Below the pieces are notes generated by a model that saw only the letters and a list, made by a program, of their open reading frames with translations, was not told the DNA's origin and did no database searches. From Polynucleobacter sp. (GTDB lineage Bacteria; Pseudomonadota; Gammaproteobacteria; Burkholderiales; Burkholderiaceae_D): a DNA stretch of 64,000 nucleotides. The first letter of the stretch is position 1, and the number at the start of each line of letters is the position of its first letter. Below, one piece after another: positions 11,232 to 20,561 of the stretch. The stretch lies in contig JAIPCX010000001.1 of assembly GCA_021737945.1 (NCBI GenBank), positions 62,001 to 126,000 of the forward strand, in the 5' to 3' direction. Made by a program: the position numbers and the translations under genes.

Positions 11232-12350
11232 ATGCTACCTATTCTGAGACGCACAGCCATAATTCAGCCAGCCTTACCCAGCCTATTGCATGAATCGTAT
11301 CTATCACGAATGAATACCGAGTGCATTTCAAAAATCAATAAGATCGGCATTAATCATTCAACTAAAACAGCGATGGAAGAAATTAATAGCCTGTATCAAA
11401 TCTCTATTAATGAAGAAGTAAAAAATCAATATGGCATGCTGCACGCCAACCAACTCTTTTTACCTGATGATTCATTCACATCAAAAGAATTAGCCAAAGG
11501 TCATCAAATTTCGTGTGGACTTTTTTCTTCGCATGAATTCCAACAAAATTACTCGGTAACACTATCTAGAATGTCACTTGAAGCGGCTATTAATCCTTTT
11601 CATAAAAATTATCTTATGAAATCGTTTCAAAAGACTATTTTGGCGATCACCTCAAAAGAACGAAATGCGCTGTCAGAAATAATTCATCCAAAAGTATTTG
11701 ACTGGCTAGATTTAAAAATGAACCCGGATGAAATTAAATTATCGTCCAATGCCGCACAAAAAAACTTACCGCAACTTCGATTGCATCATGTGCTCGCCTT
11801 GGTCGACTATTGCAATTCACAGACCGGTAGCTTTAACTGTGTCAATGATGCGCTGAGAGTGTGGCAAATGTCGGGATCCGATACGTTCGCCAGAATAAGC
11901 AGCTGCCTAATAAGCGCACTAGACGAGGCCTTAGAGACGCTATCGTTACATGAAAAATTCCGATATGAAGGGCCCGCCTACAAAGGCCTAGTGCTAGCTA
12001 ACGGTGCAGGGCCGTATCGACTCGCCCATATGCAAGTAGGTATGACTTATGTCAGCCCTCACTGGCTATCAGCTACTACCCGACCTGAATCCAGTTATGC
12101 CAGCGATGACTCCTGTTACAGCTCACATGCGATCTCAACCAATGTACGAGATACTCAGCTAACCATCGTTCATACCAAGGCTGTCAAGTTTCATCTTTTT
12201 AATGACATCAGCTCGATTGATCAAGGCGAGATCATGATCTCTAAAAAACCGTTTGAGTTTTTATCGCCTAAGACAGTCGATGCCCATGTACTTGTATCAG
12301 GTCATGCTCGTAACGAGCTGTATTGCAAGATGAAAAACGAAGATTTATGA
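11232..12350 (+). CDS. Orphan protein with ADP-ribosyltransferase-like C-terminus
   Basis: 372 residues, not recognised as a named family. GAGGAG lies 6 bases before the ATG. The gene is visibly richer in A+T than its neighbours and is flanked by the groEL terminator. No signal peptide or membrane segment is apparent. The C-terminal 125 residues carry a series resembling the R-S-E type ADP-ribosyltransferases: YKGLV at 250-254 (Lys where Arg is usual), WLSATTRPESS at 278-288 (the Ser-x-Thr strand), and QGEIMISKKPFEFLS at 331-345 (acidic motif followed by a hydrophobic strand). The N-terminal 240 residues look helical. It may be a secreted effector or toxin. The fold call is an inference from short motifs only. 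Confidence 0.6.
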   Translation: MLPILRRTAIIQPALPSLLHESYLSRMNTECISKINKIGINHSTKTAMEEINSLYQISINEEVKNQYGMLHANQLFLPDDSFTSKELAKGHQISCGLFSSHEFQQNYSVTLSRMSLEAAINPFHKNYLMKSFQKTILAITSKERNALSEIIHPKVFDWLDLKMNPDEIKLSSNAAQKNLPQLRLHHVLALVDYCNSQTGSFNCVNDALRVWQMSGSDTFARISSCLISALDEALETLSLHEKFRYEGPAYKGLVLANGAGPYRLAHMQVGMTYVSPHWLSATTRPESSYASDDSCYSSHAISTNVRDTQLTIVHTKAVKFHLFNDISSIDQGEIMISKKPFEFLSPKTVDAHVLVSGHARNELYCKMKNEDL

Positions 12351-12425
12351 GCTGAGGAAAATACAGCATCTTTGCGGATGATGTGGTCTTACAGACTGAT
12401 CAACTTTATTTTCATGAGGCAGGTT

Positions 12426-13223
12426 TTATGCTTTCCATGAAGGAGGACGTTTTTCTATAAAGGCTTGTACACCTTCTAATGCCGCTTCATCCATCATATT
12501 GCACGCCATGTTCTCACCGGCTAATTGATAAGCGGCTGCTATACCCATCTCTAGCTGACGGTAAAATAATTGCTTACCCATAGCAATCGCAACGGCTGGC
12601 TTAGCGATGATGCTTTTCGCAAGCAGTGAAATTTCGTTATCCAATAATTCAGGAGACACAACGCGATTTACCAAGCCGCGCTCTTTGGCAGCGTGCGCGT
12701 CAATGAAATCACCCGTCAGCAACATTTCCATCGCTTGCTTACGCGGCACATTGCGCGATAAACCTACGGATGGTGTTGAACAAAATAATCCATAGTTAAC
12801 ACCGGATACAGCAAAACTAGCATCGGTAGAAGCCACCGCGAGATCGCACATAGACACCAACTGACAACCTGCAGCTGTCGCAAGACCATGGACGCGCGCA
12901 ATAACTGGTTGAGGCATTTGCTGTATTGCCAACATCAATTTACTGCAGCGATGAAAAAGTTCTTTGTAATACGTGGTGGAGGGTTCAGCACGCATCTGCT
13001 TCAAATCATGTCCTGCGCAAAATGCCTTACCTCGTGCAGCGAGTACCACCAATCTAATCGACGAATCTTTTGCAATAGTATCAATCTCGCCTTGTAACGC
13101 TGCCAGCATTTCTTCTGAGAGTGGATTAAAGCGATCACCACGATTCAGCGTGAGAGTAACAATGCCTTGTTCACGCTGACTGATGATATAGGGGGTATCT
13201 GCGGATGAAGTAGGCTGACTCAT
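12426..13223 (-). CDS. Enoyl-CoA hydratase/isomerase family protein (ECHDC3-like)
   Basis: 265-residue crotonase-fold protein. The CoA-binding stretch RGKAFCAGHDLKQMR (about residues 64-78) and the oxyanion-hole loop with GLATAAGCQLVSMCDLAVAS (about 113-132) are present. The segment GVNYGLFCSTPSVGLSRNV (about 142-160) resembles the ECHDC3 subgroup; it lacks the first catalytic Glu found at this place in classical hydratases, whereas the second lies in AMEMLLTGD. Activity may therefore differ from simple crotonase chemistry. Its ATG overlaps the stop of the upstream rbgA-like gene (ATGA), so the two are coupled. Confidence 0.88.
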   Translation of the reverse strand: MSQPTSSADTPYIISQREQGIVTLTLNRGDRFNPLSEEMLAALQGEIDTIAKDSSIRLVVLAARGKAFCAGHDLKQMRAEPSTTYYKELFHRCSKLMLAIQQMPQPVIARVHGLATAAGCQLVSMCDLAVASTDASFAVSGVNYGLFCSTPSVGLSRNVPRKQAMEMLLTGDFIDAHAAKERGLVNRVVSPELLDNEISLLAKSIIAKPAVAIAMGKQLFYRQLEMGIAAAYQLAGENMACNMMDEAALEGVQAFIEKRPPSWKA

Positions 13224-14179
13224 GATGTCTCTCGTCTATTTTTTTGTGCAGGACTATTCGAAATTTCTTCAGGCTCGTATTCTTCTCGCGGTTGCTCGAG
13301 CCCTAATGATACTGGGGGTTGATAACTTGCGAGTAGTGCGAGGCGTCGCTCAGGCGTCTCCAGACTAATACGACCGAGGACACCGCTTCGATAATCTTGC
13401 AGCAGTGTATGCGCCGCTTTTTCAATATCCGCCTCACCACCTCGTAAACGCAAGCCACGTTTCTGAGCAATGGTCTCTAAAACGCCCACACCATCAATCA
13501 CACTGGAAGTCATGCCATAACGCGTCACTAGCATAGCGCGATAATGTTCGAGTAACTGGCTCGCAAGAAAAGCGGCGACTTCTTCTTCAATAATCGCATT
13601 CACACCAATCGCATGACTCGCTGCCAGCATCAAGCCATCAGTGGGATGGGCTATTTTGGGCCACATCATGCCGGGCGTATCAATCAGCACGATGTTATTA
13701 CCTAAAAATAGTCGTTGCTGCGTCTTAGTAACTGCAGGCTCATCACCCACCTTCGCTACCCGCTTTTTCAGCAAGGCATTCATCAAGGTAGATTTGCCGA
13801 CATTCGGAATACCCATAATCATCACACGCAAAGGCTTAAGCGTTGTGCCGCGATGGGGAGTTAGTTTCATACAAACGGCTGGAATCTTTGCTACTTCGGC
13901 TACTTTTTTACAGGAGAGCGCAATCGCATGTACCTGTGGTTGGGCCTCGTAATACTTCAGCCATGCTTGCGTCGCAGCGGGATCTGCTAAGTCGCTTTTG
14001 TTCAGTATTTTTAGACAGGGGCGCTGACGCGCTTTGCGTAACTCAGTAATCATGGGATTACTGCTCGCTTCCGGCAGACGGGCGTCCAGCACCTCAATAA
14101 CGAGATCTGTTTTCTCCATGGACTCGGCGGCTTTTTTGCGCGCAGAGTTCATATGACCGGGAAACCATTGGATGGACAT
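13220..14179 (-). CDS. ylqF: Ribosome biogenesis GTPase YlqF/RbgA
   Basis: Circularly permuted GTPase of 319 residues that acts in large-subunit maturation in Bacillus; the role in proteobacteria is less studied. The start MSIQWFPGHMNSARKKA is diagnostic. Motif order is permuted: G4 (LNKSDL, about 59-64) comes before G1 (GIPNVGKST, about 122-130) and G3 (DTPGM, about 167-171). The C-terminal ANTAR-like tail region is present. It is first in a two-gene unit with the crotonase-family gene, with a 4-base overlap. Confidence 0.94.
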   Translation of the reverse strand: MSIQWFPGHMNSARKKAAESMEKTDLVIEVLDARLPEASSNPMITELRKARQRPCLKILNKSDLADPAATQAWLKYYEAQPQVHAIALSCKKVAEVAKIPAVCMKLTPHRGTTLKPLRVMIMGIPNVGKSTLMNALLKKRVAKVGDEPAVTKTQQRLFLGNNIVLIDTPGMMWPKIAHPTDGLMLAASHAIGVNAIIEEEVAAFLASQLLEHYRAMLVTRYGMTSSVIDGVGVLETIAQKRGLRLRGGEADIEKAAHTLLQDYRSGVLGRISLETPERRLALLASYQPPVSLGLEQPREEYEPEEISNSPAQKNRRETS

Positions 14180-14506
14180 GAAAAGAGCCGATGAAAAAAT
14201 AGAGAAGCGGATAAAAACGAGTTGTGATGCGGTATTTTACCTGCCCTCTCGAATTCAACCGAGGACAAGCGAGGATAGCCAACACTCTCAAGGCAAGGTC
14301 ATGCTACACGCCCTGGTCTCCTGAAAGCAGCCTCGATACTTGAACCTGATAAGCATGGACATCGATAACCTCAACGCACCACAAACCAACACGATCTAAA
14401 GCTGGTTGACTGACACAACTCCGTACCAGAGGGCAGCCAGGTTCTCATGGACTATACTCGCCCTTTGGCAATGATTTGTCTCTATCCTTTGCGTGAACCG
14501 ACATCG
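14180..14506. other. Intergenic region between ylqF and mltB
   Basis: 327 bases between divergent genes. No convincing RNA gene or terminator was seen. A good -10 hexamer, TATACT, occurs at 14451-14456, about 50 bases before the chosen mltB start, but no clear -35 stands 17 bases before it. An in-frame upstream ATG at 14447 overlaps this region; the signal peptide argues for the later mltB start. Confidence 0.4.
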
Positions 14507-15631
14507 ATGAATAACATTATTTCAATTCGCTTTTTTATCGTTTTTCTGGCCTTTACTAGCTTACTGCTTCCTGAGATTTCCTGCGCAAAAAGTCACCACC
14601 ACTCAAAAAAATCCAGTAGCGTTTCGGTTACCGCCAAACACAAGGCGGTCAAAAAAACACTCGCTACTGAAGAGTCGGAGTTTACTAATTTCATGCAATG
14701 GAAAGCTGTCGCTGAATTTGTTAGTCAAATGGGAGAGCAGCACGGCTTTAATCAAGATGAACTGAATACTTTGTTTTCACAAGTACATTACCTGGAAAAG
14801 GTCGTGAAACTCATCAACCCTGCTCCTTCGGGTAAAAGTAAAAACTGGACGGCTTACAAAAGCCGTTTTGTTGAACCATTACGCATACGAACCGGACTAC
14901 TTTTTTGGGAAAAATATGAAACTGAACTACGTCGTGCCCAGACTGAATTCGGCGTCCCGCCTGAAATCATAGTCGGTATTCTCGGTGTAGAGACTATCTA
15001 TGGACGCAGCCCGGGCAACATTCGCGTTATGGATGCGCTAACGACACTGGCATTTGCTTATCCAGAAACGGCTAATCGCGAAGAACGTATGCGCTACTTT
15101 CGAGATGAGCTTGAACAAATTCTTTTGTATTCACGTGAAAACAATATTGACCCACTCAGTGTCTCTGGCTCATTTGCCGGAGCAATTGGCTACCCCCAAT
15201 TCATGCCTAGCAGCATACGCCGCTTTGCTGTTGATTTTGATGGCGATGGTCGTATTGATCTCAGAAATTCTCCAGTCGATGCTATTGGTAGCGTAGCCAG
15301 TTTTCTGTCACAGCATGGATGGACTGCGAACCTGCCTTTAGCTTACCCCGTCAGTGTTGATAAGAGCGCAGAATCGGAGTGGAAGCCGTTGATAGGTGTG
15401 GTTCTCGCTGCCACCAACACCACCGATGAAATCGGTCGTGCAGGAGTTACATTACCCGTAGATATTTCACCAACGTTGATGGTTGGGCTAATCGATTTAG
15501 AAGACGGCATTCACCCCACACAGTATTGGCTAGGCAGCGCGAATTTTTTTGCTATCACTAAATATAACCGTAGCTATTATTATGCAATGGCAGTCATTGA
15601 ACTAAGTAAAGCTATCAAACAACGGCACTAA
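14507..15631 (+). CDS. mltB: Lytic murein transglycosylase B
   Basis: Cleaves peptidoglycan glycan strands in the periplasm, forming 1,6-anhydro-muramyl ends. From the ATG at 14507 the protein opens with a signal peptide (MNNIISIRFFIVFLAFTSLLL, cleavage probably after SCA). An in-frame ATG at 14447 would add 20 residues ahead of the signal sequence and is less likely. The catalytic Glu lies in VGILGVETIYGRSPG. SFAGAIGYPQFMPSS and the Asp-rich FDGDGRIDLRNS (a calcium-site-like loop as in Slt35) follow. No proper lipobox precedes the Cys in EISC. DUF1415 follows after 2 bases. Confidence 0.93.
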   Translation: MNNIISIRFFIVFLAFTSLLLPEISCAKSHHHSKKSSSVSVTAKHKAVKKTLATEESEFTNFMQWKAVAEFVSQMGEQHGFNQDELNTLFSQVHYLEKVVKLINPAPSGKSKNWTAYKSRFVEPLRIRTGLLFWEKYETELRRAQTEFGVPPEIIVGILGVETIYGRSPGNIRVMDALTTLAFAYPETANREERMRYFRDELEQILLYSRENNIDPLSVSGSFAGAIGYPQFMPSSIRRFAVDFDGDGRIDLRNSPVDAIGSVASFLSQHGWTANLPLAYPVSVDKSAESEWKPLIGVVLAATNTTDEIGRAGVTLPVDISPTLMVGLIDLEDGIHPTQYWLGSANFFAITKYNRSYYYAMAVIELSKAIKQRH

Positions 15632-15633
15632 TC

Positions 15634-16227
15634 ATGAATTCGTTTCTTGAGGCCGATACCCTGACAGAAAAACAGATCATTGCTTACACTAGTGCATGGG
15701 TAGAGCACGTTGTGATTGGCTTAAATCTATGCCCATTTGCGAAACCTGTACATACCAAAGGCCAAATAGATTATTTTTTAAGTCATGCGCGCGATGAGAC
15801 CACACTAGCCGCCGACCTCAGGCTTGCCATGCAGCGCTTAATTGCAAGTACACCAGAAAAAATGGATACGTGTTTACTAATTCATCCATGGGTACTCTCT
15901 GACTTCTTTGATTACAATAATTTTCTTGATATCGCTGACGGAATTTTGGATGAATTAGAGTTGATTGGCGTACTGCAGATCGCCAGCTTTCATCCTCACT
16001 ATCAGTTCGCTGGAACCACTGAAGATGATGTCACCAACTGCACTAATCGATCCCCATTTCCTATGCTGCACCTACTGAGAGAAAAAAGTCTGGATAAAGC
16101 AACGGCCGCACTTCCGGACGCAAACGTGATTGTGGATCGCAATGTAGACACCATGATCTCACTCGGTAATGAAGGCTGGAATCATTTGCAGTCACAATTA
16201 AAACAATCAATAAAATCCACTTCGTAA
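15634..16227 (+). CDS. DUF1415 family protein
   Basis: 197-residue cytoplasmic protein of the proteobacterial DUF1415 family, whose function is unknown. Recognised by the opening block VEHVVIGLNLCPFAKPV (about residues 23-39), the central IHPWVLSDFFDYNNFLDIAD (about 83-102) and FHPHYQFAGTTEDD (about 119-132), rich in conserved His, Asp and Cys. It starts 2 bases after the mltB stop, so co-transcription is likely. Confidence 0.9.
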   Translation: MNSFLEADTLTEKQIIAYTSAWVEHVVIGLNLCPFAKPVHTKGQIDYFLSHARDETTLAADLRLAMQRLIASTPEKMDTCLLIHPWVLSDFFDYNNFLDIADGILDELELIGVLQIASFHPHYQFAGTTEDDVTNCTNRSPFPMLHLLREKSLDKATAALPDANVIVDRNVDTMISLGNEGWNHLQSQLKQSIKSTS

Positions 16228-16782
16228 GCAATCGCTTCGAATTGCAGCGCTAGGCTCGCCCATCGATGGGTATTCAGAGCCGTTGTTTCTCCTACGTTTT
16301 TAATCACTTTGCCAGCATTCGAGTATCAACTTGCATCTGCGAAGGACTCTGCTGCACCAACAAAACGCAACTCTGTATGAAAAGTCTAATTTCTAGGCCA
16401 ACAATGTTCCCAGATTCACTAATTCTTTGTGATCTTGCGCGAAGTCAAACAGAATTATCAATTCATTAATTAAACTCAAGTTAAGGTAAGGAAACTTTCC
16501 GATGTGGTAAGTATTTTGGGTACTTTGGCAGTTGAATAATCAGAAATAGTTAGTAAATTTTTATTTAATTTACCGCCTACTAAGGCTTGAACCTAATCCA
16601 GAGTGAGCTTGTGAATTTTTATACGTATTTTTTGAAAAACAACCACCAAGTTAAATTAATAGTCTGATAATTTTTATTTTTCAGGGGTGCTGATAGATCA
16701 CGTTGCATTGCTTTTAAGCCCAGACTTCATGATCCGATCAGTGCAATTCACTCACCAAACGCTATAGGGAATCCGCATTCAA
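16228..16782. other. AT-rich intergenic region
   Basis: 555 bases without a gene I would support. The sequence is AT-rich, especially 16,440-16,700. A short ORF at 16,266-16,469 has cysteine-rich, low-likelihood coding content and no ribosome-binding site. I saw no tRNA, hairpin terminator or repeat. Part of it must hold the promoter of the small helix-turn-helix gene downstream. Confidence 0.5.
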
Positions 16783-17100
16783 ATGACAACCCAATTCGAT
16801 AACCAGGACAGCAGCCGGCTCTCAGACCAATTGGCCTACGACCCCAATAATTTGCTGGACACGCTCATCGATAAGCTGCACCTCAAAAATGATGCCGCGC
16901 TCTCGAGAGCCTTAGAAGTAGCCCCGCCGGTGATTAGTAAAATTCGTCATCGTCGTCTTCCGGTGGGCGCTTCGCTGCTAATACGCATGCACGAAGTCAG
17001 TGATCTGAGTAATCGAGAGCTGAGGACTTTGATGGGGGACAGAAGGGAAAAATTCCGTATCAGTGACAAGCAATTCAAGCCTAAGCAAGCGAGTCATTGA
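16783..17100 (+). CDS. Small helix-turn-helix protein
   Basis: 105 residues with a predicted helix-turn-helix in the middle: LLDTLIDKLHLKNDAALSRALEVAPPVISKIRHRRLPVGASL (about residues 23-65), the pattern of Cro/CI-type DNA-binding domains (alternate-subunit recognition helix PPVISKIRHR). There is no effector domain and the C-terminus is basic, so it is probably a small transcription regulator. Similar stand-alone proteins occur in Burkholderiales; the target is unknown. The long AT-rich upstream region fits a regulated gene. Confidence 0.75.
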   Translation: MTTQFDNQDSSRLSDQLAYDPNNLLDTLIDKLHLKNDAALSRALEVAPPVISKIRHRRLPVGASLLIRMHEVSDLSNRELRTLMGDRREKFRISDKQFKPKQASH

Positions 17101-17245
17101 AGCAGTCAACGCGGATTCAGGCAGTCCGGTTAACAATACTAGCCGTACTGCCTGAGGATGTGTCAAACGCTGTATTGAGCACTACATGAAGCACGGCATC
17201 ATGCACCGTAGCAGGCGATGTACAAGCGACATATCAATCAAAACA

Positions 17246-18148
17246 TCATGCTGGAAAAACGCCTGTCGACAAGTAGCGGTCGCCACGATCGCAAACAATG
17301 AAAACGATCAGGGCATTTTCAACGGTTTGTGAGACGCGTAACGCAACCTCGCATGCGCCTGCTGCTGATATACCCGCGAATATTCCCTCTTCAACTGCCA
17401 TGCGGCACGCCATCTGCTCGGCTACCGACTGGCTAACACTCTCCACCTGATCAACTCGGCTGCGATCAAATATTTTAGGTAGATAGGCTTCAGGCCATTT
17501 ACGGATTCCAGGAATCTGCGATCCATCCTCGGGTTGAGCGCCCACGATGGTGATAGCAGGATTCTGTTCTTTCAGATATTTCGACACGCCCATAATGGTG
17601 CCAGTGGTACCCATAGCGCTCACAAAGTGCGTCACCTTGCCTTCGGTATCACGCCAGATTTCAGGGCCTGTTCCTTCGTAATGTGCGCGTGGATTGTCGG
17701 GATTAGCGAACTGATCAAGTATCAGCCCCTTGCCCTCCTTCTGCATCTGATCGGCCAAATCACGAGCGTATTCCATGCCACCCGTTTTGGGCGTTAACAC
17801 AATCTCAGCGCCATAAGCCGCCATGCTCTGCCGGCGTTCAAGGCTGAGATTTTCTGGCATGAGCAAAATCATTTTGTAGCCGCGCATAGCTGCTGCCATA
17901 GCTAATGCAATACCTGTATTACCGCTGGTAGCTTCGATCAGCGTATCGCCCGGTTTGATTTCACCGCGCTCTTCTGCGTGCTTGATCATGGACAAGGCGG
18001 GCCTATCTTTTACCGATCCTGCAGGGTTATTACCCTCCATCTTTCCAAGAATGATGTTGTTGCGACGAGCAGCATCCTCGCCGGGTAGTCGCTTTAACTG
18101 CACCAGAGGGGTATTACCGACCAGGTCCTCGATAGTTGGGAATGGCAT
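17246..18148 (-). CDS. cysM: Cysteine synthase B (O-acetylserine sulfhydrylase)
   Basis: PLP enzyme forming cysteine from O-acetylserine and sulfide or thiosulfate. It is 300 residues from the ATG at 18148 (MPFPTIEDLVGNTPLVQLKRLPG); upstream in-frame starts would add an unlikely tail. The PLP lysine lies in NPAGSVKDRPALSM (Lys about 46), and the phosphate-binding loop in EATSGNTGIALAMAAA (about 72-87). LPKIFDRSRVDQVESV near 225-240 is typical of CysM rather than CysK. Confidence 0.94.
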   Translation of the reverse strand: MPFPTIEDLVGNTPLVQLKRLPGEDAARRNNIILGKMEGNNPAGSVKDRPALSMIKHAEERGEIKPGDTLIEATSGNTGIALAMAAAMRGYKMILLMPENLSLERRQSMAAYGAEIVLTPKTGGMEYARDLADQMQKEGKGLILDQFANPDNPRAHYEGTGPEIWRDTEGKVTHFVSAMGTTGTIMGVSKYLKEQNPAITIVGAQPEDGSQIPGIRKWPEAYLPKIFDRSRVDQVESVSQSVAEQMACRMAVEEGIFAGISAAGACEVALRVSQTVENALIVFIVCDRGDRYLSTGVFPA

Positions 18149-18288
18149 GTTGAGGTTTATCCGTAATGACAAGGATGAAAACCCCCATTTTAATCCTTGT
18201 GACGCTGACAGGCAGAGCACAAAAATCTGCCAGCGTCACACCGAGTAATAGCATGCTCGGGTTTTGCCTTTGACTGAGCGAGACCTGA

Positions 18289-18648
18289 TCAGTTTTTTTG
18301 CTGGGGCGGCTTAGTCGATTCTGCAGAGATTTTGGCCGGCTTAGCTGGCTTATCCGCAGTCATAGAAGGATTTTTGGGCTGACCATTCACCACTAAACCA
18401 GCGGCGGACAGTTTGACTGAATTGCGATCACCTATACCTCTTACACGCTGCTCCAGATCTGACCAGTCTTTGAAATTGCCATTTTTCTTGCGCTCATCCA
18501 GTATGGCTTTTGATGTGGCTGGCCCTATCCCTGCAATACCATCAAGAGCGGCCTGATCGGCTGTATTAATTTCGACGGCGGCAAACGCTGGCTGAAACGC
18601 AAACAATGCGAAGATCGTTGTAGCGAGTATCAAAATCTTCTTCAACAT
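18289..18648 (-). CDS. ComEA-like helix-hairpin-helix protein
   Basis: 119-residue secreted or periplasmic DNA-binding protein. A signal peptide is clear (MLKKILILATTIFALFAFQPAFA), followed by one helix-hairpin-helix pair: INTADQAALDGIAGIGPATSKAILDERKKNG (about residues 26-56) and LEQRVRGIGDRNSVKLSAAG. The C-terminal tail is Lys/Pro-rich and low-complexity. ComEA homologues bind incoming DNA during competence, and beta-proteobacteria often have one beside cysM/lapB. GGAGA lies 7 bases before the chosen start at 18648; an earlier in-frame start lacks such a site. Confidence 0.88.
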   Translation of the reverse strand: MLKKILILATTIFALFAFQPAFAAVEINTADQAALDGIAGIGPATSKAILDERKKNGNFKDWSDLEQRVRGIGDRNSVKLSAAGLVVNGQPKNPSMTADKPAKPAKISAESTKPPQQKN

Positions 18649-18891
18649 GAAATTTCTCCATTTCGGTTTAATGAATGACGGTGCCAAAAATAGCAACGCC
18701 AACCGAATTAGACTGCAATTAAGGTGAAGTAACGATCAAAGAAATTATGATTAATTCGCATGGTGCGAATTAAATGTAGAAAGTTCGATAGGCGAAATAA
18801 TCTACTACGCCAATCGAAAGTACAGGGCGATAAATAGACCGAATCGATAAGATCGCAGATGAAATGCTCGAAATAGTAAACGTAGAATTTC

Positions 18892-20073
18892 TTACGCTTG
18901 GTTCATCGCGGAAAGCTCTTCGCTACGTCGTGGGGCATAGCTCTCCCACTGGCTGCAGCCTGGGCACTGCCAATAAAATTGCTTGGCTTTGAAACCACAA
19001 TGATTGCAGCGATATCGCGCCAGCTTCTGCGCATAGCCACCCACCAAACTCTTAATGAGTGACAGCTCTGCACGACCTTCTGGCGGCGCATCCATCAAGC
19101 GAGCTTCAATTAATTTATCCAGCCCTAACAAGGTCGGAGTGCGACGCAATTCATCACTCACCAACTGATTGGCACTGCTACTGCCATCGAGTTCCAACAC
19201 TGCTTTGAATACCACCTCAAGCAAATCAATCGAGGGCGCTTCAGAGAGATAGGTTTTTAAAAGATTCGCGCCTTCACGTGAACGACCGACAGCACGGTAA
19301 CCATCCATCAGACGTTGCGCCACCAGTGCGACATGCGGAACACTCTGTTGTTCAACACGGCGCCATGCCTGCAGCGCAGCCTCGATATCGCCTTTGGCCA
19401 TCAGCGCATCGCCTATCAGCATCATGGCTCTAACATTGTTACGGTCATGCACCAGGGCTTTTTCCAGCGTTTGTAGTGCGGCATCCGCGCTCACATGAAC
19501 TAACTCATCCTGCGCTATTTCGCAATGAAACTGAGCAATCTCTTTTTGATAGGCGCCAGCACCAGACATTTGCAACGCTAATGCCGCATCGATAGCGCGC
19601 TTCCATTCTTTTTCACGCTGATAAATTTCTAGTAAGGCACGGCTGGCTTTATTAGCATATTGCGTACCGGCGAGCTGATGAAACGTTTCTTCTGCACGAT
19701 CGAGTAAACCGGCTTTTAAAAAATCCTGCCCCAACTCATAGCGAGCCTTACCTGCAGCTTCAGCAGACAAATCTGCTCGTGCAAGCAAATTCTGATGTAC
19801 TCGCACGGCACGTTCGATGTCACCGCGCTGGCGAAACAAGCTACCTAATGCGAAATGAAGTTCTGCAGTTTCTGGGTCTAACCGCGCAATATCAACAAAG
19901 ATTTCAATCGCTTTATCAGGATCTTCATCCAGAAGCGCATTCAGACCTTTGTAGTAGTTGTTGGGCAAACTACGTGATTCATTAATCACGTGCCGTATAT
20001 CGATACGCGCTGCAATCCAACCGAGCGCGAAGAATAAGGGAACACCCAGAAGCCACCAGGTTTCAAATTCCAT
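18892..20073 (-). CDS. lapB: LPS assembly protein LapB (YciM)
   Basis: Inner-membrane adaptor that controls LpxC turnover with FtsH and so sets lipopolysaccharide synthesis. It is 393 residues with an N-terminal membrane anchor (WWLLGVPLFFALGWIAARID), then a TPR array (ALNALLDEDPDKAIEIF, ELHFALGSLFRQRGDIERAV and following repeats to about 340). At the C-terminus is a rubredoxin-like metal site with four cysteines (YRCNHCGFKAK and WQCPGCSQWESY). It is directly downstream of lapA, 26 bases away, as in most beta- and gammaproteobacteria. Confidence 0.96.
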   Translation of the reverse strand: MEFETWWLLGVPLFFALGWIAARIDIRHVINESRSLPNNYYKGLNALLDEDPDKAIEIFVDIARLDPETAELHFALGSLFRQRGDIERAVRVHQNLLARADLSAEAAGKARYELGQDFLKAGLLDRAEETFHQLAGTQYANKASRALLEIYQREKEWKRAIDAALALQMSGAGAYQKEIAQFHCEIAQDELVHVSADAALQTLEKALVHDRNNVRAMMLIGDALMAKGDIEAALQAWRRVEQQSVPHVALVAQRLMDGYRAVGRSREGANLLKTYLSEAPSIDLLEVVFKAVLELDGSSSANQLVSDELRRTPTLLGLDKLIEARLMDAPPEGRAELSLIKSLVGGYAQKLARYRCNHCGFKAKQFYWQCPGCSQWESYAPRRSEELSAMNQA

Positions 20074-20099
20074 AGGGATGATTTAGCCGGCTAGGTAGG

Positions 20100-20423
20100 T
20101 CACAGACCCACCTGTTCAATGATACTTTCTGGAGGTGGCGGTCGATCACGCACCTGCGCCACTGCAACGGCTTCTTTTTTCTGCTCTTCCGCTTCTTTTT
20201 TGTAACGAGCCAGTTCACGACGATAGCCGAGTACGGTGGTCACCATCGCCAGCACGCCCATCACAACACCACCGATGAAAAACATCAGCAAGAGAATGAT
20301 AATCGGGGAGCGGGTCTGATTACCCCAGAAAAAATGCAGCACGACCTCGTCCGTATTTTTCAACGCAAAGTCGAAAAACACCACGAAGAGGACAAGGGCG
20401 ATTAAACGGAATAGTAGCTTCAT
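20100..20423 (-). CDS. lapA: LapA family membrane protein (DUF1049)
   Basis: 107-residue inner-membrane protein with two N-terminal transmembrane segments (LIALVLFVVFFDFAL and IIILLLMFFIGGVVMGVLAMV) and a cytoplasmic charged, coiled-coil-like tail (RRELARYKKEAEEQKKEA). This is the DUF1049/LapA architecture; it partners LapB. Its place between ihfB and lapB is the conserved arrangement. Confidence 0.92.
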   Translation of the reverse strand: MKLLFRLIALVLFVVFFDFALKNTDEVVLHFFWGNQTRSPIIILLLMFFIGGVVMGVLAMVTTVLGYRRELARYKKEAEEQKKEAVAVAQVRDRPPPPESIIEQVGL

Positions 20424-20514
20424 TGGGAAAACAATCTCAGACCATGCTTTCTTGATGTTGCTGAATTGTACGCGAAAAGAAATCAGAGTCTCCCCAAGCC
20501 CGACAAGTCAGCAT

Positions 20515-20544
20515 AAAAAAGCGGCACCCGCAGGTGCCGCTTTT
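20515..20544 (-). terminator. Intrinsic terminator after ihfB
   Basis: A perfect 8-bp stem GCGGCACC/GGTGCCGC with a 4-base loop, flanked by A6 on the left and T4 on the right. On the minus strand it reads as stem plus six T, ending the rpsA-ihfB transcript 18 bases after the ihfB stop. lapA therefore probably has its own promoter or depends on read-through. Confidence 0.9.
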
Positions 20545-20561
20545 AGGGAAAAACTAGAAAT

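Noticed and set aside
16228-16782. A tRNA or small gene in the AT-rich gap
   Set aside because: No cloverleaf-like arms, CCA end or ORF with a ribosome-binding site could be supported.
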